This document shows positions 10,295 to 20,346 of a stretch of DNA of 64,000 nucleotides, in pieces. The DNA is taken from positions 1,086,979 to 1,150,978 of the forward strand of contig CM030934.1 in NCBI GenBank assembly GCA_018136815.1, read 5' to 3'. Position numbers and translations under genes: made by a program. This DNA is from Isochrysis galbana (taxonomy: Eukaryota; Haptophyta; Isochrysidales; Isochrysidaceae). The notes under the pieces were generated by a model. The model did no database searches. It was not told the DNA's origin and was given only the letters and a program-made list of their open reading frames with translations. Position 1 is the stretch's first letter. Each line of letters starts with the position of its first letter.

Positions 10295-13200
10295 CTAGTG
10301 TAGCCCAGGCCTCTCTTGTCGGTGGGGTGCCTCGGGTGGTCCGGACATCTTTTCCCAATCTTTCTCGAGACGGGCTTGGGCTTCTGTCTTGGGTCTTCGA
10401 ACTAATGAGGCTAGCTCTTCGGCGCGGATGCCTTTGGCTTCCACAAACTCGATTGGCGCTCGGACGGCAGCGGTAAGGTCGGATTCCTCGTCGGCGCCTC
10501 GTCCGGCTAGAGCTTGCGCTCTTATTTCGTCAGCGGTTTCGAGCGTGACGTTGGACCATTTCTGGTCCCCGTTCACTCCGAATGATTGCCATTGTTGGCG
10601 CCGCTTCCGGAGAGTCGTCGGCGTCGTCGGACGCGGCGAGCTCGCGCGTGCCGGAGGCGGGGCGGTCCATGGAGAGAATGGGTCGTGGAGAGTAGACTCG
10701 GAGGCGTAGAATGGCGTGTCGTTGTCGTGGTTATCGTGGGTTTCTTTTTGGTCTTCGTGATTGTCTGACTCGGGAGTAGCTGGACGGGAAACAACGGGGT
10801 CGGAAGAAACTTCACTAGATTCCCTCCCCCTCTCATAACGATGAAGAGCCGACCACGGCTCGTAAGCGGTAGCCTCAGTCGAGCTAAGGGAAGGCTGGTC
10901 CGATAGGCTGCGCCGCGCGCAAGCGAGCAGCTCCAACGCGGACAGTTTCTTCGTCGATGGCTGGTCTCCCTGTTGGCTCAAATGTCGAAGAAGAACAGGC
11001 ATCCAATGGGTCGCCATCGCTCCAGCTACACCGACGTAGGTGCGGCTGCGAAGAGCGCCACGATGCGGTGAAGGCGAGAGATTAGCCATGGCTGACTCAC
11101 GACCATCCACGACGCAGGTTGGCTGGAGGGGCGGCAGCCCTTTGGTGAGGTACAACCCGGTGGCTTTCCGGTGTCCAGTGCCGTGCTCCCAGGGTTGGAC
11201 GAATTGGGTCGGGGTCAACCCCCCGACTAAACGGCGAGCTTCCGCATGCATCCGAGGGTTCTCGACCGCTACAAACGGAGCAGTGGCGGAGGCCATCGAC
11301 TTGAAGACGCGAGCGGCCGACTCAAGAGCGGCACGACGTCCCGGTTCTTGGGAGAGCCATTGACTGCTGACGGCGGAGAGGTACGTGCAGGGCGGGTGGG
11401 CGATGACTAGGTCCCAACCTAAGTTTTGGACATGAAGCGCGTCGCCTTGGAAGTGGGGCACGTAATCAATCTCGGAAGGATACAAATCGCACGTAGCTAC
11501 ATCAGCTCCGGCGAGTAGGAACATGGACGAGACGACGCCGCTCGTCTCGCCAACGACGAGAACGCGTGGTGCGTGACAGCCAGACGTCAGCCCGTCTTGG
11601 ACTCGTTGATTCATCTTCGTGAGCTCAGCGCAAAGCTCATCCAAGTGCTTGGGTAGCGCGGCGGCAGGCGAGGCTAGGGTGCCATCGCGAGGCCGGCGAA
11701 GCTCTTGGGCTGCCTCCGTGAGGTGCCGAGGTAATACCACCGCAGAGCCGCTCGCTCGCGCACGAAGAGAGGCGAGAGCGTGGAGAGCGGGTGACGGGGT
11801 ATCATCGCGGGTGCCGACATCGGAGTTGTTTTGAGAGGGATCGAAGGACTGGATCGCGGACGCATTGATCGCTGCCACGCGCATGATGGTGGTGGCAGTG
11901 GTATCGAGAGGCAGGCAGTGCTCGGAGGCGGCGACCGGTGGCCGCAGCGACGTAGGACGAATGGAAGAAGACTCGGATATCGACGACGTAGAGACGGGCT
12001 CGGGGGACGGGATTGACGAAGAAACTCGGAGAAGTGGGGTGTCGGACGGCGGCGACGGACGCCGCGGCCGCGAGACCACCGGTGAGAGACATGAAGGACA
12101 TGGCTCAGGGACTCGGTTGGGCTGGCTCAATGGGCGTAGAAGCTCGGTTTGGGAGGCCGCCGTTCCTCGACGTGCAGAGGAGTTGTGGTCACTCTCCATG
12201 GTCACGTCGGAAGAGGAAACAGGCCAGGGATCGACGTCGTTGCATTCTGTCGTCGGCGGGGTCGGCGCCGGCGAAAGAAGGGACGTGGCTGTCGTAGAAG
12301 CCGGCTGCGGGGAAGGCTGGGGCCAGGGTGGTGGCTCTGCGGCAGCGGCTGGCGTGGGTAGTGGCCGAAGAGGTTCTGCAATGCGAAGCATTCTTCGGAG
12401 GACTTGGCTCGGGCTAGCGGGTGGATGGACCGCTGAAATTACGGTGGATTCAGACTCGAATTCGGAAGACTCGGCGACTTGAGAGGGGCTAGGAGACGGC
12501 TGTGCAAGCTCCTCCATGGCTCTCGGTTGATGGGGTGGCGTGGGAACGCCGGTGGTCGACCGCGGACTCCGCGGTGACGTTAATTTGTACTCGGACTCGG
12601 ACTCGTCGTTTCTGGCGTGCTGGACGCCAATAACAGGGCTAACTTTCGAAATGGGCACGGACGGGGCCGGCCCAAAGGTGAAGCCCCCTGGCGTCGCAAC
12701 CGTCGATGAGGACGAAGCGGAAGCTTGTGATGACGATAGGGGCATGGTGGCCAGCACCGGTTGGCTCGGTGCGGCCGTAAACTCGGACTCGGTGACGGGC
12801 TTGATTACGCGGGCTCGGGATGCACTGTCTTGTGCGATTGGACTCGGACTCGGAACGGAAACGGAAGGGATCGGCTCGGCGGCGTGCAGCCTGCTGGAGT
12901 GGCAGGCCGGCTGCGGCGAGACTCGGAACGGTGGCTCGGACAAGGACACAGTGGCTGTCGTCGAGGGCTTCGGCGTCAGCTTGTGTTTGGACTCGATACG
13001 CGGTTGCTCGTGAAACGGGGCTCGGTTGTGGTTGGGATTCTGGACGTGACCGGAGATTCCAAATGACTCAGACTCGGGGCGCGGAGGACCGAAGGTGAAC
13101 ACTCCCGCGGAAGGAGTGGTCGTCGGAGGCTCAGTGGGTGGCTGGAGCTCCGTTAATCCTGCGGCCGACCGCGTGGTAGGACTCGGTGACGTTGTAAACT

Positions 13201-13306
13201 CGGACTCGGACTCGGACTCGGATGGCTCAGAACGGGGTTTGCTCAAAACAGGCTTGGACTCGGACTCGAAAGAAAGTGGGGAAGTACCGGAGAACTGCGC
13301 CTCCAT
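10295..13306 (-). CDS. Element 1 ORF2: Ser/Pro-rich protein with cytosine-C5-methyltransferase-like domain
   Basis: This frame encodes 1003 residues. Residues 1 to about 560 are low-complexity Ser/Pro/Thr with runs of Ser-Glu (the plus strand shows repeated GACTCG). Residues about 573-782 form a compact domain: VLVVGETSGVVSSMFLLAGA, then TCDLYPSEIDY, WDLVIAHPPCTYLS, FVAVENPRMH, QPWEHGTGHRKATGLYL and LRSRTYVGVAGAMATHW. From memory this matches small phage-type DNA cytosine methyltransferases, with an SG-containing SAM loop, a catalytic-type PPC motif, EN and a late RSRT motif. Residues 800-1003 lead into the protease region of pol. In the virion precursor it lies between Gag and protease. The start codon is uncertain, since the frame is open further upstream. 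The young element at 31242-33335 carries the same domain. Confidence 0.7.
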   Translation of the reverse strand: MEAQFSGTSPLSFESESKPVLSKPRSEPSESESESEFTTSPSPTTRSAAGLTELQPPTEPPTTTPSAGVFTFGPPRPESESFGISGHVQNPNHNRAPFHEQPRIESKHKLTPKPSTTATVSLSEPPFRVSPQPACHSSRLHAAEPIPSVSVPSPSPIAQDSASRARVIKPVTESEFTAAPSQPVLATMPLSSSQASASSSSTVATPGGFTFGPAPSVPISKVSPVIGVQHARNDESESEYKLTSPRSPRSTTGVPTPPHQPRAMEELAQPSPSPSQVAESSEFESESTVISAVHPPASPSQVLRRMLRIAEPLRPLPTPAAAAEPPPWPQPSPQPASTTATSLLSPAPTPPTTECNDVDPWPVSSSDVTMESDHNSSARRGTAASQTELLRPLSQPNRVPEPCPSCLSPVVSRPRRPSPPSDTPLLRVSSSIPSPEPVSTSSISESSSIRPTSLRPPVAASEHCLPLDTTATTIMRVAAINASAIQSFDPSQNNSDVGTRDDTPSPALHALASLRARASGSAVVLPRHLTEAAQELRRPRDGTLASPAAALPKHLDELCAELTKMNQRVQDGLTSGCHAPRVLVVGETSGVVSSMFLLAGADVATCDLYPSEIDYVPHFQGDALHVQNLGWDLVIAHPPCTYLSAVSSQWLSQEPGRRAALESAARVFKSMASATAPFVAVENPRMHAEARRLVGGLTPTQFVQPWEHGTGHRKATGLYLTKGLPPLQPTCVVDGRESAMANLSPSPHRGALRSRTYVGVAGAMATHWMPVLLRHLSQQGDQPSTKKLSALELLACARRSLSDQPSLSSTEATAYEPWSALHRYERGRESSEVSSDPVVSRPATPESDNHEDQKETHDNHDNDTPFYASESTLHDPFSPWTAPPPARASSPRPTTPTTLRKRRQQWQSFGVNGDQKWSNVTLETADEIRAQALAGRGADEESDLTAAVRAPIEFVEAKGIRAEELASLVRRPKTEAQARLEKDWEKMSGPPEAPHRQERPGLH

Positions 13307-13876
13307 CGTCGTAGCGATGGAGACTGGTGATACCGGTGATGACTGGACTGGGCTCAGACTCGTAGATGGGCTCGCGGTGGCGTAAGACGAAGAGGGTAAT
13401 TCTGAACGTGACTTGGACTCGGACTCGTACTCGGGAGACGTTTTGTGGCTCGGACATGCGAAATTTGATTTGAGAGATTGAAGGTTGGATTGGGCCTGCG
13501 GCGGCTGGATTTTCGCAGACCGTGAGGTCTTGGACTGGTGATGCTTGGGGAGTGGCGGGGGGTAGCGGTTGAGCGGCTTGAGTTGATATAGAGGCGGTGA
13601 CGGTTGACTTGGTTTTGAGGACTCGTGCGTGATATCGAGAATCAGGATGGAATCATCGGCATTGGGAGAAATAGGGGCAATCGGCGAGGGGGCAGGAGAA
13701 AGAGGGGGATGGAGGTGGTAGGGCTTGTCTGGAACTTGGGGAATCTTGGGGTACCGGTTTGAGGCCGTAGAAGTATTCGGCCGTAGCGTAATACAATCTT
13801 TTGGTGGGTGGCGTTCAGGCCCACTACCCTGGACTGGTAGCGGGGTAACAGCGCGGACGTGGGCCCCGCCGGCGAC

Positions 13877-15988
13877 CTACTGGGCCGGACGGAGAACGAC
13901 CATCGTGCGGAGGCGGCGGTGGACTTCTGGGTCGTTACCACACTCGCCACTGCCGCCTTCGCAGAGAAAACGAATGTACGGTTGGCAAACGACGGGGTTA
14001 TGAGCTCCGTCGCCCGTGCCATACTTCCACAGGTCTGCCTCGGGCGTACCAGATGGGGCCCGGGGACGAAAGGCGCAGTACGCGCAGCCGTTGGCGTCGG
14101 TCCACTCCTTGACGTCGCGGTCTAGGTCGTCGACACGCGGCGCCGTCATGGTGGCATCGGAGGGACGGCAGCGCGTGAGCGCAGCGCGAAGGGCCGGGTG
14201 ACCAGCGTAACGAGAAATTTGCCAGAAGCGGGCTCGAGCTCGAGACCAGCTACCTGGATCCCATTCCGAGAGGCCTGAATCGGCCGGAAGCCCAAGGCCG
14301 TTCGGAGGGGGATCACATTGGCGACGAGAAGACGTGCTTTTGCCGAGAGGACGGTCAAGAAGTGCGTCCGGTAACGGAGACGATGCGGAGTAATTCGTAG
14401 GCGGAGGCGGAGCCCGACGATTGTCAGCGCCAGTCGCCTTGCGGTTCGAGTTGTTGTTTTGCGATTTTAATGCCTCGGTCACCGCCGCTTGGACGGCGGC
14501 GACCATCGAAGCCGTAGTGTCTGCGGGGTTAGAGGCAGCCTTAGCAACCTTGGCGGTTTTGGTGGACTTGGAAGTAGTCGCCGGCGGCGTCACGGCGGCG
14601 ACCGTGACCGACGTTTGTTGTTGGCCAGCACGGGACTGTTCGTACGGGCTCAAGTAGCGTTGGCAGAGGTTGACGCACGAAAGGGCCGAACGAGGAAGCT
14701 CGTGGTTCTCGACGCGGAAGCGAGTCTTTGCAAGATACTCGCCGAACTTGGTCGCGTTATCCACGCCGCGAGCCGCGTCGACCTTGTCGTTCCGAATGAT
14801 GGACTCGAATCGTTGATTGATATCGTGCGACATGTTCGGGTGGTCCCAGACTGTCGTGGCATCCACCTTCGCGTCACCCATCTTGCGGACGTACGCGCGC
14901 ACCAAATTCTTGGATAACTCTAAGAGATCGGAGCCGGCCTCACGAGCTACGAGCCGGTCCCACTCCATGGAGGCGGAGTCTTTGGCGAAGCCAGGCACGT
15001 TGGCCGCGAAAGTGGCGTCGCACTTGCGGAGAAGCACGTCGCAGGCCAGCGTGGGGTTGAGAGAGAGGACCGGGTCTTCGGCGAGATCGAGGAGGAAGGC
15101 GTAAATCCTTTGGTTGCCGGTGGTGCACAAGTTGGCGGCCGCTAGTAAGGATGTAAAGATTTCGCGGTGGTCGCAGCCGAGCGAGAGGGCGCGCTCGAGC
15201 GGCTTGATGAAGGACAGACGAAAATCGTTCCAGGAGGTGGCCGCTGTCTGGACGTTATCCGAGGCCAGGCCCTTGGGGAACTTGATCTCGGAAAGCTCTT
15301 TGCCCATTCGGACTTGGTGATGGAGGGTGCGGTCGAGGAAGAAGCGGCTCCGAGCCCACTTGGTCACGTGCTCCTTCTCGAAAAACACGCGGTAGTGCCA
15401 AACATTGCCGGCCCGAGAGAGGCCGCCGTTGAGAATGGCGTGGATGAGCTCGAAATCGTCGGACTTCCTGTAGAGAGAGGCTACCTCGTAGGCGGCATCC
15501 TCAAACAGTTGGTCCCACGAGGCTAGGATGACCTCTCGCTCAGAAACATCACCGGCGAGGCTTGGATCGACGGGATGGCGCCGAGCCGCCGGATTTGGAA
15601 GCGAGCGGAGGCCCGCGACGGTGGGTGGAGGTTGGGGATCAGAAACGGGCTTGGCGGGCGAGACAGGAACAGGCGTATTGGGTTCGGGATCGGAAATCGG
15701 ATTCGGCGGAACGGAGAACGGCGCGGCGGGCAAAGATTGAGAAGGGAGCTTGACCGAGGCAGGGGGAGCACCAATGGAGGTGTCTCCTTCTTCCACAAGC
15801 GGTGGCGAAGTTTCGACTCGAGACGAAGTCGTAGTGCCCGCGTGGCCCTGTAGAATGTTGAGTATCGCTTTGAAGGTAGACCCCACCTCTCGCTGAAATT
15901 CTTCGTGGCGCTGGGCGGCTTGGAGGGTAGAGGACTCGAGGCGGTCGACAGCGCCGCGGAGAGCCTCGATCTGGACTTGTTGGTCCAT
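13877..15988 (-). CDS. Element 1 Gag
   Basis: This ORF encodes 703 residues beginning MDQQVQIEALRGAVDRLESS, an N-terminal coiled coil. A helical capsid-like core follows (WDQLFEDAAYEVASLYRKSD; SCVNLCQRYLSPYEQ). The C-terminus has a Cys/His cluster (CAYCAFRPRAPSGTP, then HNPVVCQPYIRFLCEGGSGE) that could bind zinc and nucleic acid, though it is not a classical CCHC knuckle. It is colinear with Gag of the young element but diverged. The frame remains open upstream to about 16170 without another ATG. The ORF is intact even though pol in the same copy is broken. Confidence 0.75.
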   Translation of the reverse strand: MDQQVQIEALRGAVDRLESSTLQAAQRHEEFQREVGSTFKAILNILQGHAGTTTSSRVETSPPLVEEGDTSIGAPPASVKLPSQSLPAAPFSVPPNPISDPEPNTPVPVSPAKPVSDPQPPPTVAGLRSLPNPAARRHPVDPSLAGDVSEREVILASWDQLFEDAAYEVASLYRKSDDFELIHAILNGGLSRAGNVWHYRVFFEKEHVTKWARSRFFLDRTLHHQVRMGKELSEIKFPKGLASDNVQTAATSWNDFRLSFIKPLERALSLGCDHREIFTSLLAAANLCTTGNQRIYAFLLDLAEDPVLSLNPTLACDVLLRKCDATFAANVPGFAKDSASMEWDRLVAREAGSDLLELSKNLVRAYVRKMGDAKVDATTVWDHPNMSHDINQRFESIIRNDKVDAARGVDNATKFGEYLAKTRFRVENHELPRSALSCVNLCQRYLSPYEQSRAGQQQTSVTVAAVTPPATTSKSTKTAKVAKAASNPADTTASMVAAVQAAVTEALKSQNNNSNRKATGADNRRAPPPPTNYSASSPLPDALLDRPLGKSTSSRRQCDPPPNGLGLPADSGLSEWDPGSWSRARARFWQISRYAGHPALRAALTRCRPSDATMTAPRVDDLDRDVKEWTDANGCAYCAFRPRAPSGTPEADLWKYGTGDGAHNPVVCQPYIRFLCEGGSGECGNDPEVHRRLRTMVVLRPAQ

Positions 15989-16214
15989 GATTTGGGCGGC
16001 GCCGACGGTGGCGGTCGGAGGTGGAACGAAGTTACGCTTGGGGTACGAGTACGTCGACGACGGGGGTGGAACAAACTCTTCATATGGTGGGGGCTCGAAA
16101 GGAGCACCTGTTCGACAATAAGCTCCTGCGATCTCGCGCAGGAAGACAGGAGAGAGACAATTTAAGGGACATACTCACTCACTTTACACTTTAGCTACAC
16201 ATACATACATACGA

Positions 16215-18641
16215 TCAAAGGGCATTCGCCGCTGCCAGCAAAGTATGCTCGAGGGTCGAATCGTTATGCGAGGCCTTGAGGTCGTCATGGATCTTACCTG
16301 CCTTGCTGAACATGCGCTCAACTCCAGCCGACGATGCCGGTCGCCCGAGATATTGGCGGGCCATCTTTGCCAGGTTTGGCATCCCACACGGCCGGCCACT
16401 GGCGGGCTCTGCGATTTTGTTATGGTCCCGTGCTCGCCACCACGCAAGCACATCCAAATCAAGGTTCTTCTCGACAGGGGTGAGTGTGAGATATCGCTCC
16501 AATTCATCGGTTTCAGTGGGTTCCTCCTCGCAGTCACTCATCTCATCTTCCGGCATGAGGGGCTCCGCGAAAAAGGACGAAAGGGATGAGGAGCTCTGAG
16601 ATAAGGGACGCTGCGGCACAACGACCGGGGAGATGGGCTTCTGAACGGCTTCGGCTTGCCTAGTCTCCGGGCATTGGCATGGTTTCCAATCAGCCTCCCA
16701 CACACGGCGGATGCGGTCCAATGCCTCGGCACGCTCATCGGCAAGGCTTGTGGCGGCATTCAGGCCTGGAAAGTGATAGCCCTTGAATCGTGGATCGAGG
16801 ACAACGCAGATGTCGAACTCATTGCGCTGCTCTATCGGCAAATTGTCTATCCATCGTCGTTTCATATCTGCCTGCAAGAGCTTGCGAGCTGCACGCACTG
16901 ACGGGTCAAGGCGATCCGCGCGGATCCATTGTTGAGCACTCTGCTTTTGCATACGCACCGGCACATCAGCTGCACCATCAATGAGTCGATATATGTAAGG
17001 GAGCACGAGTGAGACTGTCACGTAGCTGGTGCCCTCGAGGTGCTTGGTTGCTTGTGAGAACGGGCCGAGGATAGCCATGCTCTGCTCCAAGATGGTCCAG
17101 TCTCGGTGAGAGAGGCGATTGTCCTTGTACGCATCGTTCCTCGCGAGCTCTGCTCCGAACTTGACGTCGTACATCTGGACAGCCTCGCGCTGTTCGTAGA
17201 ACCACTCAACCATCAAGAATGAGGAGAACCAGCGCGTGGCAACATCTTGCACCGGCTTCCTCTGAGGAAGCCCCAACGATTTCTTGATGCTAGTCAGATC
17301 TTGAATCCCAGCGGTAGACCGATTGAAATATGCCACGATGCCTTTTGCCTTGGAGAATGCCTCTTTGACTCCTTCCGCGCCAGTGAAGCACTTGACAGAA
17401 AGCTCAAGCGTGTGGTCGGCGCAGAAGCCACCACTAAAGCCCTCCCAGCCCTTGCTCATGTTGGAGGCGTTGTCCGACACCTTTCCGTGCACTGCCTCAT
17501 ACACAGTCCCACCTTCTCGCCACTGGACACCTTGAGCTTTTAGGGCCGTGACAGTCATCTCGTCGATAGCGAGGCCTGTATGTCTTTGGGCACCGAACGG
17601 TGTTGCTGCCACGAGCCACTCGCACATCTTCCAAGACGAGTTGATGCCATACATGCATATTCCCATCAGTGAGCATCCTTTGCTGGACCAGATGTCCCCA
17701 GCCATCGAGGGTTTGACGCCGTCTATGACCATGGCCTGAAACCATGCTTGCACACGAAGCTGTCCTTGACCAGAGAGCTTGAGAATGTGGTCCGTCACGT
17801 TCCGCCTATTAGGCGGTTCCCAGGCGCCACGGGTGATCGCCTTGATCATATCGCGAAAAGGCTCGTCGGTCTCAGGAAGAGTCAGCGGCCGAGCGGACTT
17901 GACAATCCAACGCGCGCACGCCATGTCGCACTCTTCTTTACGCGCAGCTGAGAGCCCGGTAGCCTTGATGGTAGGCTGCAGATTGTCTTTGATCGAGACA
18001 CCTGCATCCGAGACGACGCCCCTGCCCTCCAACGTGTAGCCCTTCAGTTCTTGGTAGGCGTTTTTGTGCTTGCCCATGTGATGATTCCAAAGTGACGAGG
18101 GACCGGTCGATGCGTTGATGATGGCGCCGCATATCTTGGCCTCGTGGCCATTGCCGGACGCGCACATCAGCTCTTGGCACACAAAGTGTTTCGGCTTGGA
18201 GCCCGGCTCCGTGTGGGGCTTGAATCTACCCCATATCGGCGCAGACTTCCTCCCAGCCAATGCCCCAGCGCCAGGTGTGCTTGTGCTGGAATCGCCAGAC
18301 GCGGCGGATGAGTGGGAGTGGTCGGAGCTCCATGCCAATGGCAATGGTTGTTGTGACAAGGCGTCCCGCTGGTCGGCCTTGTGCTTCTTCTTCTGCCTCT
18401 CGCGCATGACGGACGCGAAATCCAAGGTCCCTTGGCGTTGCTTCACCTCGTAATTGGCGATGTCTTGCTCGATGCCGGCCAAGTTGGAGAGGGGCTCCCA
18501 GGTGTCGTGCTTGTCCTCCTCGTAGCCCTTCCACTTGATCAGGTACGTCAGGTGGCCATCCATAAGCTTGCGCCCCTTAATGTAGTCCACTTCGTAGAGC
18601 TCGTCGTCCTCATCGTCCAGCCTCGCCTTGCGCTTCCCCAT
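16215..18641 (-). CDS. hAT transposase with N-terminal chromodomain and BED finger
   Basis: This frame encodes 808 residues from ATG at 18641 (MGKRKARLDDEDDELYEVDY). The longer frame to 18773 adds only a hydrophobic, unlikely leader. Residues about 15-70 are a chromodomain (LTYLIKWKGYEEDKHDTWEP), which binds methylated histone tails in known families. A BED-type zinc finger follows (FVCQELMC ... SLWNHHMGKH). The RNase H-like core has GLAIDEMTV, KVSDNASNM and CADHTLELSV. The C-terminal hAT dimerisation domain is clear (NLDLDVLAWWRARD, then GRPASSAGVERMFSKAGKI). The ORF is unbroken, so the enzyme may be active. Its 3' side abuts element 1 with no visible terminal repeat. The right terminal repeat may be the one ending at 19284. 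Confidence 0.85.
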   Translation of the reverse strand: MGKRKARLDDEDDELYEVDYIKGRKLMDGHLTYLIKWKGYEEDKHDTWEPLSNLAGIEQDIANYEVKQRQGTLDFASVMRERQKKKHKADQRDALSQQPLPLAWSSDHSHSSAASGDSSTSTPGAGALAGRKSAPIWGRFKPHTEPGSKPKHFVCQELMCASGNGHEAKICGAIINASTGPSSLWNHHMGKHKNAYQELKGYTLEGRGVVSDAGVSIKDNLQPTIKATGLSAARKEECDMACARWIVKSARPLTLPETDEPFRDMIKAITRGAWEPPNRRNVTDHILKLSGQGQLRVQAWFQAMVIDGVKPSMAGDIWSSKGCSLMGICMYGINSSWKMCEWLVAATPFGAQRHTGLAIDEMTVTALKAQGVQWREGGTVYEAVHGKVSDNASNMSKGWEGFSGGFCADHTLELSVKCFTGAEGVKEAFSKAKGIVAYFNRSTAGIQDLTSIKKSLGLPQRKPVQDVATRWFSSFLMVEWFYEQREAVQMYDVKFGAELARNDAYKDNRLSHRDWTILEQSMAILGPFSQATKHLEGTSYVTVSLVLPYIYRLIDGAADVPVRMQKQSAQQWIRADRLDPSVRAARKLLQADMKRRWIDNLPIEQRNEFDICVVLDPRFKGYHFPGLNAATSLADERAEALDRIRRVWEADWKPCQCPETRQAEAVQKPISPVVVPQRPLSQSSSSLSSFFAEPLMPEDEMSDCEEEPTETDELERYLTLTPVEKNLDLDVLAWWRARDHNKIAEPASGRPCGMPNLAKMARQYLGRPASSAGVERMFSKAGKIHDDLKASHNDSTLEHTLLAAANAL

Positions 18642-18829
18642 GACGCGAGAGAGCGATGCCGCGGTCGGTGGGAAGTGGCGGGAGAAAGAGAAAAAAAGCG
18701 AAAGCCTTTGGGCATGTACATGGATAAAATACAGAAAAAAGATGAGTAAAGACATAATAGAAGCGGGGGACAACCCACGACGAAAGCAGCTGTCGCCCCG
18801 CCTCCTCTCCCTCGCGCGCGGGGGGAGAC

Positions 18830-18965
18830 CTTGTATATATGAGACCCCTCAGTTCTGAGGTTTTTCATATGTAATTCTGAGGTTTTTTCGAGGGGCCTTA
18901 TATATGAAAAACCTCGAAAAAACCTCGAAAAGCCTCAGAACGCCGCATATGTATATGTGAGGCCC
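18830..18965. repeat. Clustered inverted repeats upstream of the hAT transposase
   Basis: Several short copies of CTGAGGTTTTT and its complement AAAAACCTC, and of CATATG/TATATATGA, lie in both orientations and can fold as hairpins. Multiple short inverted motifs just outside the coding region are typical of the subterminal transposase-binding sites of hAT elements. This is my interpretation of their position. Confidence 0.45.
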
Positions 18966-19043
18966 TCAGACCCCTCACCCCCGCCGCCGACGAATTCCCC
19001 CCTCCCGCCACCACCGCCGAATCCCCCCCCCCCGGCGCAGAAC

Positions 19044-19092
19044 ACGAGTTGCGAGTTGCGAGTGGCGAGTTCTGAGTTGCGAGTTGCGAGTC
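19044..19092. repeat. GAGTTGC heptamer array
   Basis: Six or so imperfect tandem copies of GAGTTGC (with variants GAGTGGC, GAGTTCT, GAGTCGC). A short simple repeat; no function inferred. Confidence 0.6.
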
Positions 19093-19118
19093 GCAGGCTA
19101 TATACTATTTATAGGGCC

Positions 19119-19284
19119 TCTTGGTACAATAGTACCTAAGGTACTAAGGTACCAAGGAGCCCGAAATGCACTACTACTATGTACAATAGTAGCGCCGGTG
19201 CACTACTACTATGTGACATAGTAGCCTTTTTGAGCTACTAGGTTTGGCTATAGTAGGCCAAAATCAAACCTATTCACAGTCTTA
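19119..19284. repeat. Right end of a hAT element (family of 44909-48795)
   Basis: It ends with TATTCACAGTCTTA, the same 14-bp terminus that closes the nested hAT at 47603. It also carries the same subterminal CTACTACTATGTxACATAGTAG palindromes and GAGCCCGAAATGCACTACTA seen at 47670-47760. It could be the true right end of the chromodomain-hAT element, but no matching left terminus or 8-bp duplication was found. Confidence 0.6.
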
Positions 19285-20212
19285 CTGCTTTGCGCTCATC
19301 ACGAGCCAACTTTTAGAATTTTTTGGACACACAGATGGCCTCCAAGGCCATTCACGTTCGGAGACACACAGGTCGTGCCCGCCAAGCACGGGCCAGTCAA
19401 TAGTCCGCCCGTTTCTTTAGCACAACATCCCAACATGGAGCACAAAAAGTAGTTTTGTTTTCGCGTTGACGTGCTGAATTGACGGAGCCTCGTGTCTTCG
19501 AGCGTCTCACGTTCGATTTCGAGGGACAGCCCCTCCTTTTCGCTCGATGGTTCGACAGTCTCATATGGTAAGGCTGGTTGGCTACCGAAACATTGGCATT
19601 TGGGCATGCTGGTGGTCATGTACTGTGCTCATATGTGTCTTGGACTGGTGAAATGAAGACTAAAATAAGAGTTACTATAGTTATAATTCGGCAAAACTAT
19701 AATCAATTTGATCTTTTTCTCCTGCGGCGGCGCGCGATGGCGGCCGCAGCGATGGTCGCTGGCCTCGCCAGTGGCCTCGCACGCGGCCTGTGGCGGCTCT
19801 GGCGAGGGTCTGCGCGGCCAGGAGGCCAGCAGGCACCGCCTCCCACCATACTGAGGCGGTGCCGCGTGTGATAGGCCAGCCCATCATGCGCAGCACCGTC
19901 ATTTTGACGGCTCGCGGCCAGCCGCGCACTGTACGTGCGCGAGAGGCTGGCAGCAGATGCCAGCAGGGGCGAGGTGGAGGGCGCAGGCGACGCCGTGCGA
20001 TCGCGCAGGGCTCTGTACTGCCTGTCCGGGGGTAACCGTGCCCGGGGAACGCAGGCGCGCGTCGCACAGCGCGACCTGTGGTGCACTTTTGTGGTCGACG
20101 TCAATTTCGCACGAGCGCGAAAACGTTTTTGGGTCTGTGTGTTGGATGGCGTCGAAAATGTGCATATTTCTTATGAGATTCTGCCTAATATACCCATTTC
20201 CAGGGTGATTCC
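19285..20212. other. No gene recognised
   Basis: Unassigned DNA. An Ala/Arg-rich frame near 19730-19870 is a by-product of CG-rich composition. I see no RNA gene or clear repeat boundary. Confidence 0.4.
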
Positions 20213-20306
20213 CTAAAAATCGCGTGATAAAACCTCAATCTTGACTTGGTGAATTTTCACCCTTAGAAGTTAAAAGGCGTGTTTGACCGCCCTAGCTTGC
20301 CCCCGC
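20213..20306 (+). repeat. Terminal segment of a GGTCAAACA-ended repeat family
   Basis: About 90 bases ending TGTTTGACCGCCCTA are repeated in inverted orientation at 63455-63535, and the terminal part also occurs at 39673-39710 and 60036-60068. The TAGGGCGGTCAAA terminus resembles the TAGGG termini of the hAT elements in this window, but no complete element with both ends was found. Confidence 0.55.
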
Positions 20307-20346
20307 GCTTTCGAGTTTCGAGTTTATTCGAGTTTTGAGTTTTGAG

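Larger units (their letters stand above)
4288..16170 (-). mobile_element. Decayed Ty3/gypsy chromovirus with methyltransferase ORF (element 1)
   Basis: Read on the minus strand the order is Gag (13877-15988), a long ORF with a cytosine-methyltransferase-like domain (10295-13306), protease, reverse transcriptase, RNase H, integrase and a C-terminal chromodomain (about 10290 down to 5749), then a 3' LTR. This domain order, with integrase last followed by a chromodomain, defines Ty3/gypsy chromoviruses. The coding part is broken by several frameshifts. A polypurine tract (GTCGGGGG) directly precedes the 3' LTR at 5409. No 5' LTR is visible: the Gag-side sequence ends at about 16170, next to the hAT transposase gene, so the element is truncated. 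The outer LTR edge near 4288 is an estimate. Confidence 0.8.

Noticed and set aside
13180-13270. A microsatellite of GACTCG repeats as an independent feature.
   Set aside because: The repeats are the coding sequence of a Ser-Glu low-complexity region within element 1 ORF2 and are scattered, not a clean array.
16100-16214. A 5' LTR of element 1 or a left terminus of the chromodomain-hAT here.
   Set aside because: No sequence matching the 3' LTR at 4288-5408 and no TAAGRCTGTGAATA or TAGGG terminus is present. The two elements simply meet.
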